From contig NZ_CP114036.1 of assembly GCF_026898115.1 (NCBI RefSeq), positions 3,286,001 through 3,350,000 of the forward strand: a DNA stretch of 64,000 nucleotides, written 5' to 3'. The translations under genes were made by a program, and so were the position numbers. Numbering within the stretch: the first letter of the stretch is position 1; each line of letters opens with the position of its first letter. This DNA is from Streptomyces sp. S465 (GTDB lineage: Bacteria; Actinomycetota; Actinomycetes; Streptomycetales; Streptomycetaceae). Below are positions 25,152 to 34,717 of the stretch, piece by piece. The notes beneath the pieces are model-generated. The model saw only the letters and a list, made by a program, of their open reading frames with translations, was not told the DNA's origin and did not search any database.

Positions 25152-26945
25152 TCAGTCCCCGCGGCCCCGGGTGCCCCCGCCCTCTTCGCTGCCCCCGCCC
25201 GCTTCCGGGCCCGGCTCGCCGCCGGTGCGCTGCTCCTTGGTGCCGAGGTCCAGCGGGGCGCCCATGCCCCCGGAGAGGGGCGGTCCGTGGTGGGTGGGCA
25301 CCTCGTGCACGACCACCTCGGGGTGGTGGAGGTCGAAGGCGGGGGACTCTGAGCGGATTTGCGGCAGGGTGAGGAAGTTGTGCCGGGGCGGAGGGCATGA
25401 GGTGGCCCACTCCAGGGAGCGGCCCCACCCCCAGGGGTCGTCGGTCGCGACGCGCTTTCCGTACTTCCCGGTCCGCCACACGTTGTAGACGAACGGCAGG
25501 GTGGACAGGCCCAGGAGGAAGGAGCCGATGGTGGAGACCGTGTTCAGCGCGGTGAAGCCATCGGCGGCCAGATAGTCGGCATAGCGGCGCGGCATGCCGT
25601 TGGCACCCAGCCAGTGGTGCACCAGAAAGGTCGCGTGGAAGCCGATGAACAGGGTCCAGAAATGGATCTTGCCGAGGCGTTCGTCGAGCATCGTTCCGGT
25701 GAACTTGGGCCACCAGAAATAGAATCCGGCGAACATCGCGAAGACCACCGTGCCGAAGACCACGTAGTGGAAGTGGGCGACGACGAAATAGCTGTCATGG
25801 ACCTCGAAATCCAGCGGAGGCGAGGCGAGGATCACCCCGGTCAGGCCGCCGAACAGGAATGTGACCAGGAATCCGATGGCCCACAGCATGGGTGTCTCGA
25901 AGGAGAGGGAGCCGCGCCACATGGTTCCGGTCCAGTTGAAGAACTTCACCCCGGTCGGCACCGCGATGAGGAACGTCATGAAGGAGAAGAACGGCAGGAG
26001 CACCGCACCCGTGGCGAACATGTGATGGGCCCACACCGTCGCGGAGAGTCCGGTGATGGCGATGGTGGCGCCCACCAGACCCATATAACCGAAGATCACC
26101 TTGCGGGAGAACACCGGAATGATTTCGGTGATGATGCCGAAGAACGGCAGGGCGATGATGTAGACCTCGGGGTGACCGAAGAACCAGAAGAGGTGCTGCC
26201 ACAGCACCGGCCCGCCGTTCGCTCCCTCGAAGACGACCGCGCCGAATTTACGGTCCGCCTCCAGCACCAGCAGGGCGGCCGCCAGAACGGGGAAGGCGAT
26301 CAGCACCAGGATCGAGGTGAAGAGGATGTTCCAGGTGAAGATGGGGAGGCGGAACATCGTCATTCCCGGGGCACGCATGCACACGATGGTCGTGATGAAG
26401 TTGACGGCGCCCAGAATCGTGCCGAAACCGGAGAGGGCAAGGCCCATGACCCACAGGTCGCTGCCGGTGCCCGGGGCGCGCATCTTGCTGCTGAGCGGCG
26501 TATAGGCGGTCCAGCCGTAGTCGGCCGCGCCTTGGGGGGTGAGCAGACTGCCGATCACGATCAGCCCGCCGAAGAGGAAAAGCCAGTACGAAAGCATGTT
26601 CAGCCGGGGGAAGGCGACGTCCGGGGCGCCGATCTGTAGCGGCATGATCTCGTTGGCGAATCCGGCGAACACCGGCGTGGCGAAGAACAGCAGCATCAGC
26701 GTGCCGTGCAGGGTGAAAGCCTGGTTGTACTGCTCCGGACTGATCAACTGGAGTCCCGGCCGGGCCAGTTCGGCGCGCATGACCATGGCCAGCAGGCCGG
26801 CGATCAGAAAGAAACCGAACGCGGTCACCAAGTACAGGTGTCCGATTTTCTTATGGTCCGTCGTGGTGAGCCAGTCGACCACGATCCTGCCGAGTTTGGT
26901 GGGTTCCGCGGGAGCTTCAAAGTCGGGCTTGGTTGTCGTCGCCAT
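25152..26945 (-). CDS. ctaD: Cytochrome c oxidase subunit I (CtaD type), orphan copy
   Basis: A 597-residue polytopic membrane protein, the heme a/heme a3-CuB subunit of an aa3-type terminal oxidase. The heme and copper ligands are intact: FTLHGTLM (heme a His), [10 protein letters not shown] (CuB His cross-linked to Tyr), VWAHHMF (two CuB His) and AHFHYVVFG (heme a3 and heme a His). ATG 26945 ([12 protein letters not shown]) is chosen over the upstream extension to 26996, with GAGGAGCGG ahead. The C-terminal tail is longer and Gly/Pro-rich (GTRGRGD end). No ctaC, ctaE or bc1 genes are adjacent, so it must borrow other subunits; Streptomyces often carry such a second copy. It is monocistronic, with its own strong terminator. 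Confidence 0.95.
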   Translation of the reverse strand: MATTTKPDFEAPAEPTKLGRIVVDWLTTTDHKKIGHLYLVTAFGFFLIAGLLAMVMRAELARPGLQLISPEQYNQAFTLHGTLMLLFFATPVFAGFANEIMPLQIGAPDVAFPRLNMLSYWLFLFGGLIVIGSLLTPQGAADYGWTAYTPLSSKMRAPGTGSDLWVMGLALSGFGTILGAVNFITTIVCMRAPGMTMFRLPIFTWNILFTSILVLIAFPVLAAALLVLEADRKFGAVVFEGANGGPVLWQHLFWFFGHPEVYIIALPFFGIITEIIPVFSRKVIFGYMGLVGATIAITGLSATVWAHHMFATGAVLLPFFSFMTFLIAVPTGVKFFNWTGTMWRGSLSFETPMLWAIGFLVTFLFGGLTGVILASPPLDFEVHDSYFVVAHFHYVVFGTVVFAMFAGFYFWWPKFTGTMLDERLGKIHFWTLFIGFHATFLVHHWLGANGMPRRYADYLAADGFTALNTVSTIGSFLLGLSTLPFVYNVWRTGKYGKRVATDDPWGWGRSLEWATSCPPPRHNFLTLPQIRSESPAFDLHHPEVVVHEVPTHHGPPLSGGMGAPLDLGTKEQRTGGEPGPEAGGGSEEGGGTRGRGD

Positions 26946-27147
26946 GTCCGTGTCCGCTCCTCGGCAGTGTGTGGGCGGCCGGCGGCACCGGCCCACGAAT
27001 CCGTTGTATCGATTCGCCCACCATTACCGGAAGCGGGACGGCGATTCGGACCCGACTCGCCGAAAAGGTCCCGGGCCCCATCGGGCATTGCGCGGAACAC
27101 GGCAGGAGTTTCGTCCTGGCGAGCCGCTCGGGGATGCCGGAGGGCCC

Positions 27148-27345
27148 TCACCGTACGCCCTCCTCGCGGGACCGCCGGGTCAGCAGGCCGACGATCCTGC
27201 CGCCGAGCGACGGATGGGCCGTCGGCGGGGCGTCGGTCACCGGGGCCGGCCGCGACGGTCTGCGCCGCCACCGGCGGATCCCCGCGCTGACGACGACCGC
27301 AGCGGCGCCGAGCAGTGCCGATCTCGCCCGTCGCACACGTGACAT
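27148..27345 (-). CDS. Small basic hypothetical protein
   Basis: A 65-residue ORF starting MSRVRRARSALLGAAAVVVSAGI, with GGGAGAAG eight bases before ATG 27345. It has one short hydrophobic stretch flanked by Arg clusters, so it could be a small membrane-associated protein. It lies between the oxidase and DUF2795 genes in the same direction. No homology recognised; the reading frame and ribosome site are the only support. Confidence 0.5.
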   Translation of the reverse strand: MSRVRRARSALLGAAAVVVSAGIRRWRRRPSRPAPVTDAPPTAHPSLGGRIVGLLTRRSREEGVR

Positions 27346-27460
27346 CGGTCTTCTCCCATCCTCCGGGTGCGGATGAGCGGGCGCCTCGCATTCGCGAATC
27401 AGGCGTGTGCCGGTGCGGAAGTCCTCCGCTCTCCGCACCGGCTTCCGCCTCGCCGAGCTG

Positions 27461-27655
27461 CTATTCGCCCTTGAAGACGGCTTTCTGGACGTCGTCGGGG
27501 CCTTCGAAGCTGCCCTTCTTGACGTGCGACAGCTCATCGACCAATTCGCGGTCGGCCCCGTTCTCCTTGGCGCGTTCCACCAGGGACTGGCGGTCGGCCG
27601 GATAGCTGGCACCCTTGAGCGCCTTCTGGAGATCGGTGGGGTTGGGTTTCGTCAT
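27461..27655 (-). CDS. DUF2795-family small protein
   Basis: A 64-residue protein: MTKPNPTDLQKALKGASYPA followed by DRQSLVERAKENGADRELVDEL and ending VQKAVFKGE. This is the DUF2795 pattern, small helical proteins common in actinobacteria and often stress-related; biochemical role unknown. ATG 27655 has GGAGGA six bases upstream, which decides the start over a GTG at 27673. Confidence 0.85.
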   Translation of the reverse strand: MTKPNPTDLQKALKGASYPADRQSLVERAKENGADRELVDELSHVKKGSFEGPDDVQKAVFKGE

Positions 27656-28039
27656 GACGAATCCTCCGTTCACCTGCCTGTCGCGGGCCTCGGGGCCCAG
27701 CCCCGGTTACCCATGTCCGGAGGGCCCAATCAGAGGGCGGCCCGGCTTTCCAGCCTTCGTCGCCGCCGGTCCTGAGGACGGCCCGGTACGGCGGCCGGAG
27801 CCGGGGGTGGAGCCGGGGGTGGCCTGGGCTCGGCCGGGATCGGCGACGCGTGAGGGGGCCTGGAGGAGTCAGCCGGTTCGGGGGGTGGGGGGCACGAGGA
27901 TGAGGGTCAGGGCTGAGACGGTGGAGCCGCGGTCTTCCCACGGCCTTCCCAGTGATCACCGAACGGACGGTCCGGCGATCACCGAGCTGACAGTCCTGTG
28001 CTCACCGGACCAACGGTCCGGCGATCATCGAGCGGACGG
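27656..28039. other. Intergenic region with a 20-bp direct repeat
   Basis: About 380 bases upstream of the DUF2795 gene and downstream of the antiporter gene. It should hold the DUF2795 promoter and the antiporter terminator; no gene is convincing. It contains two near-identical 20-bp copies at 27967-27986 and 28013-28032. Confidence 0.5.
27967..28032. repeat. 20-bp direct repeat, two copies 46 bp apart
   Basis: ACGGTCCGGCGATCACCGAG at 27967-27986 recurs at 28013-28032 with one difference (ATCATCGAG). A shorter partial copy (GATCACCGAACGG) starts near 27954. It sits just past the stop of the antiporter gene. Confidence 0.7.
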
Positions 28040-29311
28040 TCAGGAACGACGCCCCACGGCGTCGGGGTCGTCCAGCGCCTCATGCGGCTCCTCCACCACG
28101 GAACCGTTCCCGCCCTCGGCCGACGCGGCCGGGGCGTGCTTGCGGCGCGCCGCCAGGCGGGCCGTGATCAGCCCGGCGACGGGCTCGGTGTAGCGGGCGG
28201 TGAGCGGGCCGAGGACGACCAGGATCAGGACGTACGCCGTGGCCAGCGGGCCGAGCGACGGTTCGATACCAGCGGTGACGGCAAGTCCCGCGATGACGAT
28301 CGAGAACTCGCCACGGGCCACCAGCGTACCGCCGGCCCGCCAGCGGCCCCGGACGGAGATTCCGGCCCGCCGCGCCGCCCAGTAACCAGTGACGATCTTC
28401 GTACCGGCGGTGATGACGGCCAGCGTCATGGCGGGCAGCAGCACCGGCGGAATGCTGGCCGGGTCCGTGTGCAGCCCGAAGAAGACGAAGAAGACGGCGG
28501 CGAACAGATCCCGCAGCGGGCTCAGCAGATGGTGGGTGCCCTCGGCGACCTCCCCGGACAGGGCGATGCCCACCAGGAACGCGCCGACGGCGGCCGACAC
28601 CTGGAGCTGCTGTGCGATCCCCGCCACCAGCAGCGTCAGTCCGAGCACCACCAGCAGCAGCTTCTCGGGGTCGTCGCTGGAGACGAAGCGGGAGATGAGC
28701 CGGCCGTAACGGACGGCGAGGAACAGCACCAGACCGGCCACGCCGAGGGCGATGGTCAGGGTGACGCTGCCCGCCGCCAGGCCCGCGCCGGCCAGCAGGG
28801 CGGTGACGATCGGCAGATAGACGGCCATCGCCAGGTCCTCGAGAACCAGGATGCTCAGGATCGCCGGGGTCTCCCGATTGCCGAGGCGGCCCAGATCGCC
28901 GAGCACCTTGGCGATGACACCGGAGGAGGAGATCCAGGTGACGCCGGCCAGCACGACCGCGGCCACCGGCCCCCATCCCAGCAGCAGGGCCATCACGGCG
29001 CCGGGCAGTGCGTTGAGCACGGCGTCCACGAGCCCGGCCGGGTACTGGGTCTTGAGATTGCTGACCAGATCGGTGGCGGTGTACTCCAGGCCGAGCATCA
29101 GCAGCAGCAGGATGACGCCGATCTCGGCGCCGGTCGCGACGAACTCCTCGCTCGCCCCCAGCGGCAGCAGCCCGCCCTCACCGAAGGCCAGGCCGGCCAG
29201 CAGATACAGCGGGATCGGGGAGAACTGAAACCGCCCGGCCAGTCGTCCCAGCAGCCCGAGGCCCAGGATGACCGCGCCGAACTCGATCAGAAAGACGGCA
29301 GACGAATGCAT
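28040..29311 (-). CDS. Cation:proton antiporter, CPA2/KhtU type
   Basis: A 423-residue inner-membrane protein with 12-13 hydrophobic segments and no C-terminal RCK domain. CPA2 landmarks include GLEYTATDLVSN near residue 78 and the unwound-helix region SSSGVIAKVLGDLG near 120, plus LVARGEFSIVIAGL near 335. CPA2 antiporters of the KhtU type expel K+ or other cations in exchange for H+. The gene follows the regulatory subunit by four bases in the same direction, the KhtT-KhtU arrangement. The C-terminal ~40 residues are a charged cytoplasmic tail. Confidence 0.9.
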   Translation of the reverse strand: MHSSAVFLIEFGAVILGLGLLGRLAGRFQFSPIPLYLLAGLAFGEGGLLPLGASEEFVATGAEIGVILLLLMLGLEYTATDLVSNLKTQYPAGLVDAVLNALPGAVMALLLGWGPVAAVVLAGVTWISSSGVIAKVLGDLGRLGNRETPAILSILVLEDLAMAVYLPIVTALLAGAGLAAGSVTLTIALGVAGLVLFLAVRYGRLISRFVSSDDPEKLLLVVLGLTLLVAGIAQQLQVSAAVGAFLVGIALSGEVAEGTHHLLSPLRDLFAAVFFVFFGLHTDPASIPPVLLPAMTLAVITAGTKIVTGYWAARRAGISVRGRWRAGGTLVARGEFSIVIAGLAVTAGIEPSLGPLATAYVLILVVLGPLTARYTEPVAGLITARLAARRKHAPAASAEGGNGSVVEEPHEALDDPDAVGRRS

Positions 29312-29315
29312 CGCT

Positions 29316-29801
29316 TCACTCCCGCCCTAGTATCGCCGCGGCCGTCTCCACGCCCTCGCGGGTACCGATCACGATCAGCTCGTCCCCACCGGCCAGCCGG
29401 AAGTCGGGGGTCGGGGAGGGGATCGCCTCCGCCCTGCGCAGCACGGCCACGATCGAGGCGCCGGTCTGCGTCCGCATCCGCGTCTCGCCCAGCACCCGTC
29501 CGTTCCAGTACGAGACGGTCGACAGCTCGATCCGCTCGGCCACCAGCCCGAGCTCGGTGGTGGACAGCAGGTTCGGGCTGTGATGAGTCGGCATCAACGC
29601 CCCTACGAGCGCTTCCGCTTCTCCTGCGGTCAGCCTGGTGGACAGGGCGCATTCATCGGGGTCTTCCTTCCGGTATGTACTCAGTGTCCGTCCGCCGTCG
29701 CGATGCGCGATGACCGACAGCCGCCTGTGTTCACGTGTCGTCAGGTCGTATCGAACCCCGATGCCCGGCAATGGCGTACTGCTCATCCGCGGAGCGCCCA
29801 C
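29316..29801 (-). CDS. Antiporter regulatory subunit with TrkA-C domain (KhtT-like)
   Basis: About 161 residues. The N-terminal segment LPGIGVRYDLTTREHRRLSV and a C-terminal RCK_C/TrkA-C domain (VLGETRMRTQTGASIVAVLR ... DELIVIGTREGVETAAAIL) match KhtT-type proteins, which gate a CPA2 antiporter in response to nucleotide or pH. The start is uncertain: GTG 29801 lies six bases after GAGAGGG and is preferred, while ATG 29786 is the next possibility. The frame is open far upstream but with no family similarity. It is co-transcribed with the antiporter. Confidence 0.85.
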   Translation of the reverse strand: MGAPRMSSTPLPGIGVRYDLTTREHRRLSVIAHRDGGRTLSTYRKEDPDECALSTRLTAGEAEALVGALMPTHHSPNLLSTTELGLVAERIELSTVSYWNGRVLGETRMRTQTGASIVAVLRRAEAIPSPTPDFRLAGGDELIVIGTREGVETAAAILGRE

Positions 29802-29946
29802 AATCATCCCTCTCGTAGCTGCGGTCTCATGCCACCCTAACGAATGGCAAAGAATAGGTAATGATGGCCGGTGTGCGAGGGTGCGATGGGACGATGCCGA
29901 CCGCACAAGGTGGGGTGACCATCGAGATACGAGGAGGATGGTGCCC

Positions 29947-30351
29947 ATGATTGAGTGGAGGCGGCTCAGCACCGGCGTCAGGCCGGTTCCCGATCCGGTC
30001 GCCACCCCCGTCATCTGGGGCGGGGCCTTCCTCGGCGCACTCGTCCTGGTGGCGACCGTGAACTTCTTCGGCGGCCACGGACGGCCGATGTTCGCCCTGG
30101 TCACGCTGTCGCTGCTGGCCGCCCTGCTGGGGCTGTGCTCGCGGTTCGTCGCCGCGCCCGGTACGGCGGCGCTGTGCTGGCTGTTCCTCAACGGCTTCGC
30201 CATCCCGCCCGCGGGCCAGCTCACTTGGGCGGGCGACCGCGACACCGGCTGGCTCGCCTGCCTCCTGACGGCGGCCGTCGCCGGCACCGCGCTCGCCCGG
30301 GTCGTCAACGCCCGCGCGGGATACCGCCGTATCACCCCGCCGGGCCCGTAA
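29947..30351 (+). CDS. Small DUF4118-like membrane protein
   Basis: A 134-residue protein with three or four hydrophobic segments (TPVIWGGAFLGALVLVATVN, FALVTLSLLAALLGLCSRFV, TGWLACLLTAAVAGTALARV). The arrangement resembles the DUF4118 membrane domain of KdpD-type sensors without a kinase. ATG 29947 follows GAGGAGG by nine bases; GTG 29941 is in frame and too close. It is divergent from the antiporter operon. Function unknown. Confidence 0.75.
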   Translation: MIEWRRLSTGVRPVPDPVATPVIWGGAFLGALVLVATVNFFGGHGRPMFALVTLSLLAALLGLCSRFVAAPGTAALCWLFLNGFAIPPAGQLTWAGDRDTGWLACLLTAAVAGTALARVVNARAGYRRITPPGP

Positions 30352-30420
30352 CGGACGGCGTGGTCAGGGCGCTTCACGGCGCTGTTTTCACCGCACACCT
30401 GGTGCCACACACCTGATGCT

Positions 30421-31410
30421 CTAGTGCGGCATCGTCAGCACCGCCACACCGCCCACCCGGTCGGCGGCGAGGTCGTCGAGGGCGGTGTCCGCCCGGTCGA
30501 AGGGGTAGCGGGTGACCGTGGCGCGGACGCGGTGGTCGGCGGCGTTGGCCAGGAACTCCCGGCCGTCCTCGCGGGTGTTGGCGGTGACGCTGCGGACGGT
30601 GCGTTCGCGGAAGAGATGGCGCGCGTAGTTCAGGGAGGGGATGTCGGAGAGGTAGATGCCGGCGATGCTCAGCGTGCCGCCGGCGTCCAGGGCCTCCAGA
30701 GCGACCGGGACCAGGTCGCCGACCGGGGCGAAGAGGATGGCGGCGTCGAGAGGCTCGGGCGGTCGGTCGTGGGCGTCCCTCGCGCTGGCGGCGCCGAGGT
30801 CCAGGGCGAGGGCGCGGGCGGCGGCCGAGCGGGTCAGGACGTGGACGACGGCGCCCTGGGCGATGGCGACCTGCGCGGTGAGGTGTGCGGAGCCGCCGAA
30901 GCCGTAGATGCCGAGCCGGCCGCCCGGTGGAAGATCGGCGCGGCGCAGGGCACGGTAGCCGATGATGCCGGCGCACAGCAGCGGGGCGAGCTCCTCGTCG
31001 GCGTATCCGGAGGGCAGCTCATAGGCGTAGGCCGCCGGTACGGTGACGTACTCGGCGTAGCCGCCGTCCGCGTCCCAGCCGGTGTACTCGGAGGACGGGC
31101 ACAGGTTCTCCTGGCCCCGGAGGCAGTAGCCGCAGCGGCCGCAGGTGCGCCGCAGCCAGGGGACGCCGAGCCGGATTCCGGCGCCGGGGGCGTGCGCCCG
31201 CTCGCCCGCCGCGACCACCTCGCCGACGGCCTCGTGGCCGGGGACGACGGGGCTGCGGTGCGGGGGCAGATCGCCGTCGCGGACATGCAGATCGGTGCGG
31301 CACACCCCACAGGTCCGGACCCGGACCAGCAGTTCGTCCGCCGCCGGCCGCGGAACCGGCAGCTCCAGCTGCTCGATCCGGCCCGGGGTGGGGACCGTCC
31401 ATGCCCGCAT
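30421..31410 (-). CDS. Zinc-dependent alcohol dehydrogenase (MDR family)
   Basis: A 329-residue medium-chain dehydrogenase. It has the catalytic-zinc Cys (CGVCRTDLH), GHEAVGEVV, four structural-zinc Cys ([15 protein letters not shown]) and a Rossmann motif [15 protein letters not shown]. It should oxidise primary or secondary alcohols, or reduce aldehydes, with NAD(P). ATG 31410 is chosen because [10 protein letters not shown] is the usual MDR start; GTG 31443 would add 11 residues. Neither has a clear ribosome site. It stands alone. Confidence 0.92.
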   Translation of the reverse strand: MRAWTVPTPGRIEQLELPVPRPAADELLVRVRTCGVCRTDLHVRDGDLPPHRSPVVPGHEAVGEVVAAGERAHAPGAGIRLGVPWLRRTCGRCGYCLRGQENLCPSSEYTGWDADGGYAEYVTVPAAYAYELPSGYADEELAPLLCAGIIGYRALRRADLPPGGRLGIYGFGGSAHLTAQVAIAQGAVVHVLTRSAAARALALDLGAASARDAHDRPPEPLDAAILFAPVGDLVPVALEALDAGGTLSIAGIYLSDIPSLNYARHLFRERTVRSVTANTREDGREFLANAADHRVRATVTRYPFDRADTALDDLAADRVGGVAVLTMPH

Positions 31411-31762
31411 GGTCGCCGGGAGGCCGGCGTGCGCATCCCTCACACCGCCAACGTAACGCCATGAGGGCCGGGTGCGGCTATCCGGCATGCCTCCCGGCCA
31501 TGCGGGGGCAGAAGGGCGGATATGTGTCCTGAACCTGCCAGAGCTGAGGACAGTGGTGATCAGGCTCGTGGGCCGCGGATCGGGGCAGAGCTCGTTGACA
31601 TGGCGCGGGTGCGCCTGGCGGTCGTCCTCGCCATGGGCTGCCGTCCGGCCCGCCGGGACCTGGGCTGGGGTAGCGCCCCGGTTACGGGAATCCGGCGCGG
31701 GACATGGCACCTTCTTGACAGAACCCACCGTTCCGGTACTTCCCTCGCCTACGGTCCGCGGC
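31411..31762. other. Divergent intergenic region, alcohol dehydrogenase / polyprenyl synthase
   Basis: A 352-base gap holding the promoters of both flanking genes. TTGACA occurs at 31715-31720, about 45 bases before the polyprenyl synthase start, but no good -10 element is seen at the right distance. The long open frame extending the dehydrogenase upstream has no family similarity. Confidence 0.45.
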
Positions 31763-32806
31763 ATGGTCGCGTCCGTCACAACCGAGCCCGAGAGCTCCAC
31801 CAGGCGCTCCATGGCCACGGAGCTCACCATCGGTGACCCCGCGCTCGCGGCCCGTCTGGCGCGCGGAATGGACGCCTCGGAGAAGCGGCTGCGCGCTGTC
31901 GCCGCCGAGGCCCGGGACCCTGGTGTCGCGGATGTCGCCGGGCATCTCCTCGGTTCCGGCGGAAAGCGGCTGCGTCCGCTGCTGGCGCTGCTCGGGGCGG
32001 AATTCGGCGAGCGCGATCCGTCCGCCGCCGTGACGGCCGCCGCCCTGGCGGAGCTGGTGCATGTCGCCTCGCTGTACCACGACGACGTCATGGATCAGGC
32101 CCGCACCCGGCGCGGAGTTCCCAGTGCCAACGCCCGTTGGGGCAATTCCACCGCCGTACTCGCGGGCAATTGGCTGCTGTCGAAGGCGGCGCAGCTCTCC
32201 TCGGAACTCGGCCCGGAAGCCATCCGATTGCAGTCGGATGCCACCCATCGGCTGGTCATGGGTCAGGTACGGGAACTCATCGGCCCGTCGGGCGACGACG
32301 ACCCGCTCTCCCACTACTTCGCCGTGGTGGCCGGGAAGTCGGCCGCGCTCATCGCGATGGCACTGCAACTCGGGGCGGTCCGGACGGGCGCCCCGGAGCG
32401 TGTGGTCGAGGCGCTCGCGGAATACGGAGAACATCTGGGGATCGCGTTCCAGGTGGCCGATGACATTCTCGACATCACCTCCAGCTCCGAGGTCTCCGGA
32501 AAAGAGCAGGGCAAGGATCTCGCGATCGGCGTCGCCAGCCTTCCGGTGCTGCTGGCGCTGGCCGCCGAGCGGCCCGAGGCGGATGAGTTGCGCACCCTGC
32601 TGAACGCCGCCACCGCCGCCCCGGAGGGGGCCGGGCTGCCGAGGGCAGTGGCGCTGCTGGACCGCTGCGGGGCGCTGTCGGAGGCGCGGGCCGTGATGCA
32701 CGCCCGGCTGCTGCGCGCCCGGACCGCGCTGAACGGACTGCCGCACGGCCCGGCCACCCGGGCGCTGCACGCTCTGTGCGACTTCGTCGCACACCGGGAC
32801 CACTAG
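31763..32806 (+). CDS. Polyprenyl diphosphate synthase (GGPP-synthase-like)
   Basis: A 347-residue trans-isoprenyl diphosphate synthase. The substrate-binding [11 protein letters not shown], the first Asp-rich motif [10 protein letters not shown] and the second [12 protein letters not shown] are intact. It adds isopentenyl diphosphate units to an allylic primer. The residues before the first Asp motif (VHVASL) are not bulky, which favours a longer product (C20 or more), but length is not certain. ATG 31763 is a guess; ATG 31811 ([10 protein letters not shown]) is possible and neither has a good ribosome site. No menaquinone or terpene gene is adjacent. Confidence 0.92.
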   Translation: MVASVTTEPESSTRRSMATELTIGDPALAARLARGMDASEKRLRAVAAEARDPGVADVAGHLLGSGGKRLRPLLALLGAEFGERDPSAAVTAAALAELVHVASLYHDDVMDQARTRRGVPSANARWGNSTAVLAGNWLLSKAAQLSSELGPEAIRLQSDATHRLVMGQVRELIGPSGDDDPLSHYFAVVAGKSAALIAMALQLGAVRTGAPERVVEALAEYGEHLGIAFQVADDILDITSSSEVSGKEQGKDLAIGVASLPVLLALAAERPEADELRTLLNAATAAPEGAGLPRAVALLDRCGALSEARAVMHARLLRARTALNGLPHGPATRALHALCDFVAHRDH

Positions 32807-32844
32807 GGCCCTTCTGACGTCCTCCGGGGAGGGCCGGGCCGATG

Positions 32845-32881
32845 CCCTCGGCCGACCGGCGTACCCTCGGCCGACCGGCGT
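32845..32881. repeat. 18-bp tandem direct repeat between convergent genes
   Basis: CCCTCGGCCGACCGGCGT at 32845-32862 is repeated exactly at 32864-32881. It is non-coding, in the 183-base gap between the polyprenyl synthase and ureohydrolase stops. Confidence 0.85.
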
Positions 32882-32907
32882 GGCGCCGGCTGGCCCTCGC
32901 GTGGCTG

Positions 32908-32928
32908 CCGTCCGGGACCGCCGGACGG
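32908..32928. terminator. Bidirectional hairpin between convergent genes
   Basis: Perfect 8-bp arms CCGTCCGG (32908-32915) and CCGGACGG (32921-32928), loop of five, between two converging genes. A short GC-rich stem with no T-run; plausible as a shared terminator. Confidence 0.45.
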
Positions 32929-32989
32929 GACTGCCATCCGGTGCCAGAGGCCAAGGGCCAGAGGAGCGGAACGTGGGACGGGCCGCGGC

Positions 32990-33991
32990 CTACGACTGCT
33001 GCTGCTGCTCTTCCACCCAGCGGTAGAAGGCGATCTGCCGGGACATGAGGGTGACCAGCTCGTACGCGGTGTGTGAGGCGGCCACGGAGGTGATGTCCGC
33101 GTGGTCGTACGCCGGGGCGACCTCGACCAGGTCGGCGGAGACCAGATGGCAGTCGGCGAGCCCACGCACGATCTCCAGCAACTCGCGCGAGGTGAGACCG
33201 CCCGCCTCGGGGGTGCCGGTGCCGGGAGCGTGCGAGGGGTCCAGGACATCGATGTCCACCGAGATGTAGAGCGGCCGCTTGCCGATCCGCTCCTTGAGCT
33301 GCTGCACCACCTCGTCGACCCCGCGCCGCATCACATCGGCCGAGGTGACGATTCCGAAGCCCAGCTTGGTGTCCTCGGTCAGGTCCTCCTTGCTGTACAG
33401 CGGGCCGCGGGTGCCGACGTGCGAGAGCGCGGAGGTGTCGAGGATGCCCTCCTCGACCGCGCGGCGGAATGGCGTTCCGTGGGTGTACTGGGCGCCGAAG
33501 TGGTTGTCCCAGGTGTCCAGGTGCGCGTCGAAATGCAGCAGTGCCACCGGGCCGTGTTTGCGGGCGACCGCGCGCAGGATCGGCAGCGCGATGGTGTGGT
33601 CCCCGCCCAGCGTCATCAGCTGCGCGCCCGTGGACAGCAGCTCCTCCGCGCCCGCTTCGATGTTCTCGATGGCCTCGTCGAGGTTGTGCGGGTTGGCGGT
33701 GATGTCGCCGGCGTCCGCCACCTGAACGTAGTGGAACGGGTACGCGTCCTGCGCCGGGTTGTAGGGGCGCAGCTGGCGCGACGCCTCGCGGATGGCGTTT
33801 CCGCCGAAGCGGGCGCCCGGCCGGTAGGAGACACCGGCGTCGAACGGCACCCCGACCACCGCGATGTCCGTTGTGCCGACCTGGTCCAGGCGCGGAACGC
33901 GGCCGAAGGTCGCTGGGCCCGCGAAGCGCAGGGTGCGCTCGGTCTCCTCGGGCGGTACGGGCATGGCGGTGTCGCGATGGTTCGCGGGCAT
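32990..33991 (-). CDS. speB: Agmatinase/guanidinobutyrase-family ureohydrolase
   Basis: A 333-residue binuclear Mn2+ enzyme of the arginase superfamily that hydrolyses a guanidino group to urea plus an amine. All metal-ligand motifs are present: [14 protein letters not shown] and [19 protein letters not shown]. It starts at ATG 33991 ([10 protein letters not shown]); TTG 34048 with GAGGGA eight bases upstream is an alternative that adds 19 residues. Agmatine or 4-guanidinobutyrate are the usual substrates in Streptomyces. The gene lies 2.6 kb from a cluster that seems to make an arginine-derived polyketide, so it might instead remove the guanidine carbon of that starter or product. That link is inference; a housekeeping role in arginine use is equally likely. 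Confidence 0.9.
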   Translation of the reverse strand: MPANHRDTAMPVPPEETERTLRFAGPATFGRVPRLDQVGTTDIAVVGVPFDAGVSYRPGARFGGNAIREASRQLRPYNPAQDAYPFHYVQVADAGDITANPHNLDEAIENIEAGAEELLSTGAQLMTLGGDHTIALPILRAVARKHGPVALLHFDAHLDTWDNHFGAQYTHGTPFRRAVEEGILDTSALSHVGTRGPLYSKEDLTEDTKLGFGIVTSADVMRRGVDEVVQQLKERIGKRPLYISVDIDVLDPSHAPGTGTPEAGGLTSRELLEIVRGLADCHLVSADLVEVAPAYDHADITSVAASHTAYELVTLMSRQIAFYRWVEEQQQQS

Positions 33992-34088
33992 GATCGGTTC
34001 TGAGCCCTTCGCGTGGGGGAAATAGGCGAGCAGTGGATCCTGCGTCAACTATTGAATCCCTCGATCGGGTGAATGCCCACCGTAATCA

Positions 34089-34115
34089 CCCCCTAAAGGC
34101 AACCACGCCCCCTAT
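34089..34115. repeat. CCCCCTAA/T motif pair upstream of the ureohydrolase
   Basis: CCCCCTAA at 34089-34096 and CCCCCTAT at 34108-34115, 19 bases apart, about 100 bases upstream of the leftward ureohydrolase. The same octamer occurs twice in the thioesterase/ABC intergenic region at 45193 and 45223. Could be a regulator site; no regulator is assigned. Confidence 0.4.
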
Positions 34116-34198
34116 CCGGCAGCCGGTACGCGCCGCTGCCGCAGGGCCCTGTCCGCCGCCTTTCCCCAGGTCGGCTGCCTCCGTCGGCACCGCGTAGC

Positions 34199-34717
34199 AT
34201 GAATTCCATGGGCAGCTCACGGTCGCAGGTGGCGGACGAGTGCGGCAGCCCCGGCACCGGCCCGACCCCGCCCGTCCGGCACAGCCTGTGGCAGGGGCAG
34301 GGTCCCGTGGTGGCCGTGGTGGCGGTGGGCGGCGCACTCGGGGCGACGGCCCGCTACGGGGCGTCGCTGCTCTGGCCGACCCGGCCCGGCACCTTTCCCT
34401 GGACGACCCTGGTGGTGAACGGGGTCGGCTGCGCGATCATCGGCGTCTTCCTGGTGCTGATCAGCGAGGTGTGGACGGCCCACCGGCTGGTGCGGCCCTT
34501 CTTCGGTACGGGTGTGCTCGGCGGTTTCACCACCTTCTCCACGTACGCCGTGGACGCGACCCGGCTGGTCCAGGACGGCCGTATCGCGACCGCGTGCGCC
34601 TATCTGGCGGGGACCTTGGTGGTGGCGATGGCGGCGGTATGGGCCGCGGTGGCGGCGACCCGGCGCGCCCTCGGCGCGTACGGCGTCGGCCCCGGCGGGA
34701 AGGCGGCGGCCCGGTGA
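34199..34717 (+). CDS. crcB: Fluoride channel subunit CrcB/Fluc (first copy)
   Basis: A small four-TM fluoride channel subunit of 172 residues. Landmarks are [38 protein letters not shown] and [17 protein letters not shown], containing the conserved Asn, the Gly-Gly-Phe-Thr-Thr-Phe-Ser break and the Arg of TM1. The N-terminus carries ~30 extra residues. The start is uncertain: ATG 34199 or ATG 34208, neither with a ribosome site. Fluc channels are dual-topology dimers; in gene pairs like this one each copy takes opposite orientation. The stop overlaps the next gene (GTGA). Confidence 0.93.
   Translation: MNSMGSSRSQVADECGSPGTGPTPPVRHSLWQGQGPVVAVVAVGGALGATARYGASLLWPTRPGTFPWTTLVVNGVGCAIIGVFLVLISEVWTAHRLVRPFFGTGVLGGFTTFSTYAVDATRLVQDGRIATACAYLAGTLVVAMAAVWAAVAATRRALGAYGVGPGGKAAAR

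Noticed and set aside
34049..34198. A fluoride riboswitch upstream of crcB
   Set aside because: The conserved crcB-motif pseudoknot sequence (GATGG ... CTGATGG-like) is not found.
34195..34208. TAGCAT as -10 box giving a leaderless crcB mRNA starting at ATG 34208
   Set aside because: The -10 fits, but there is no -35 element at the expected distance; kept only as a possibility.
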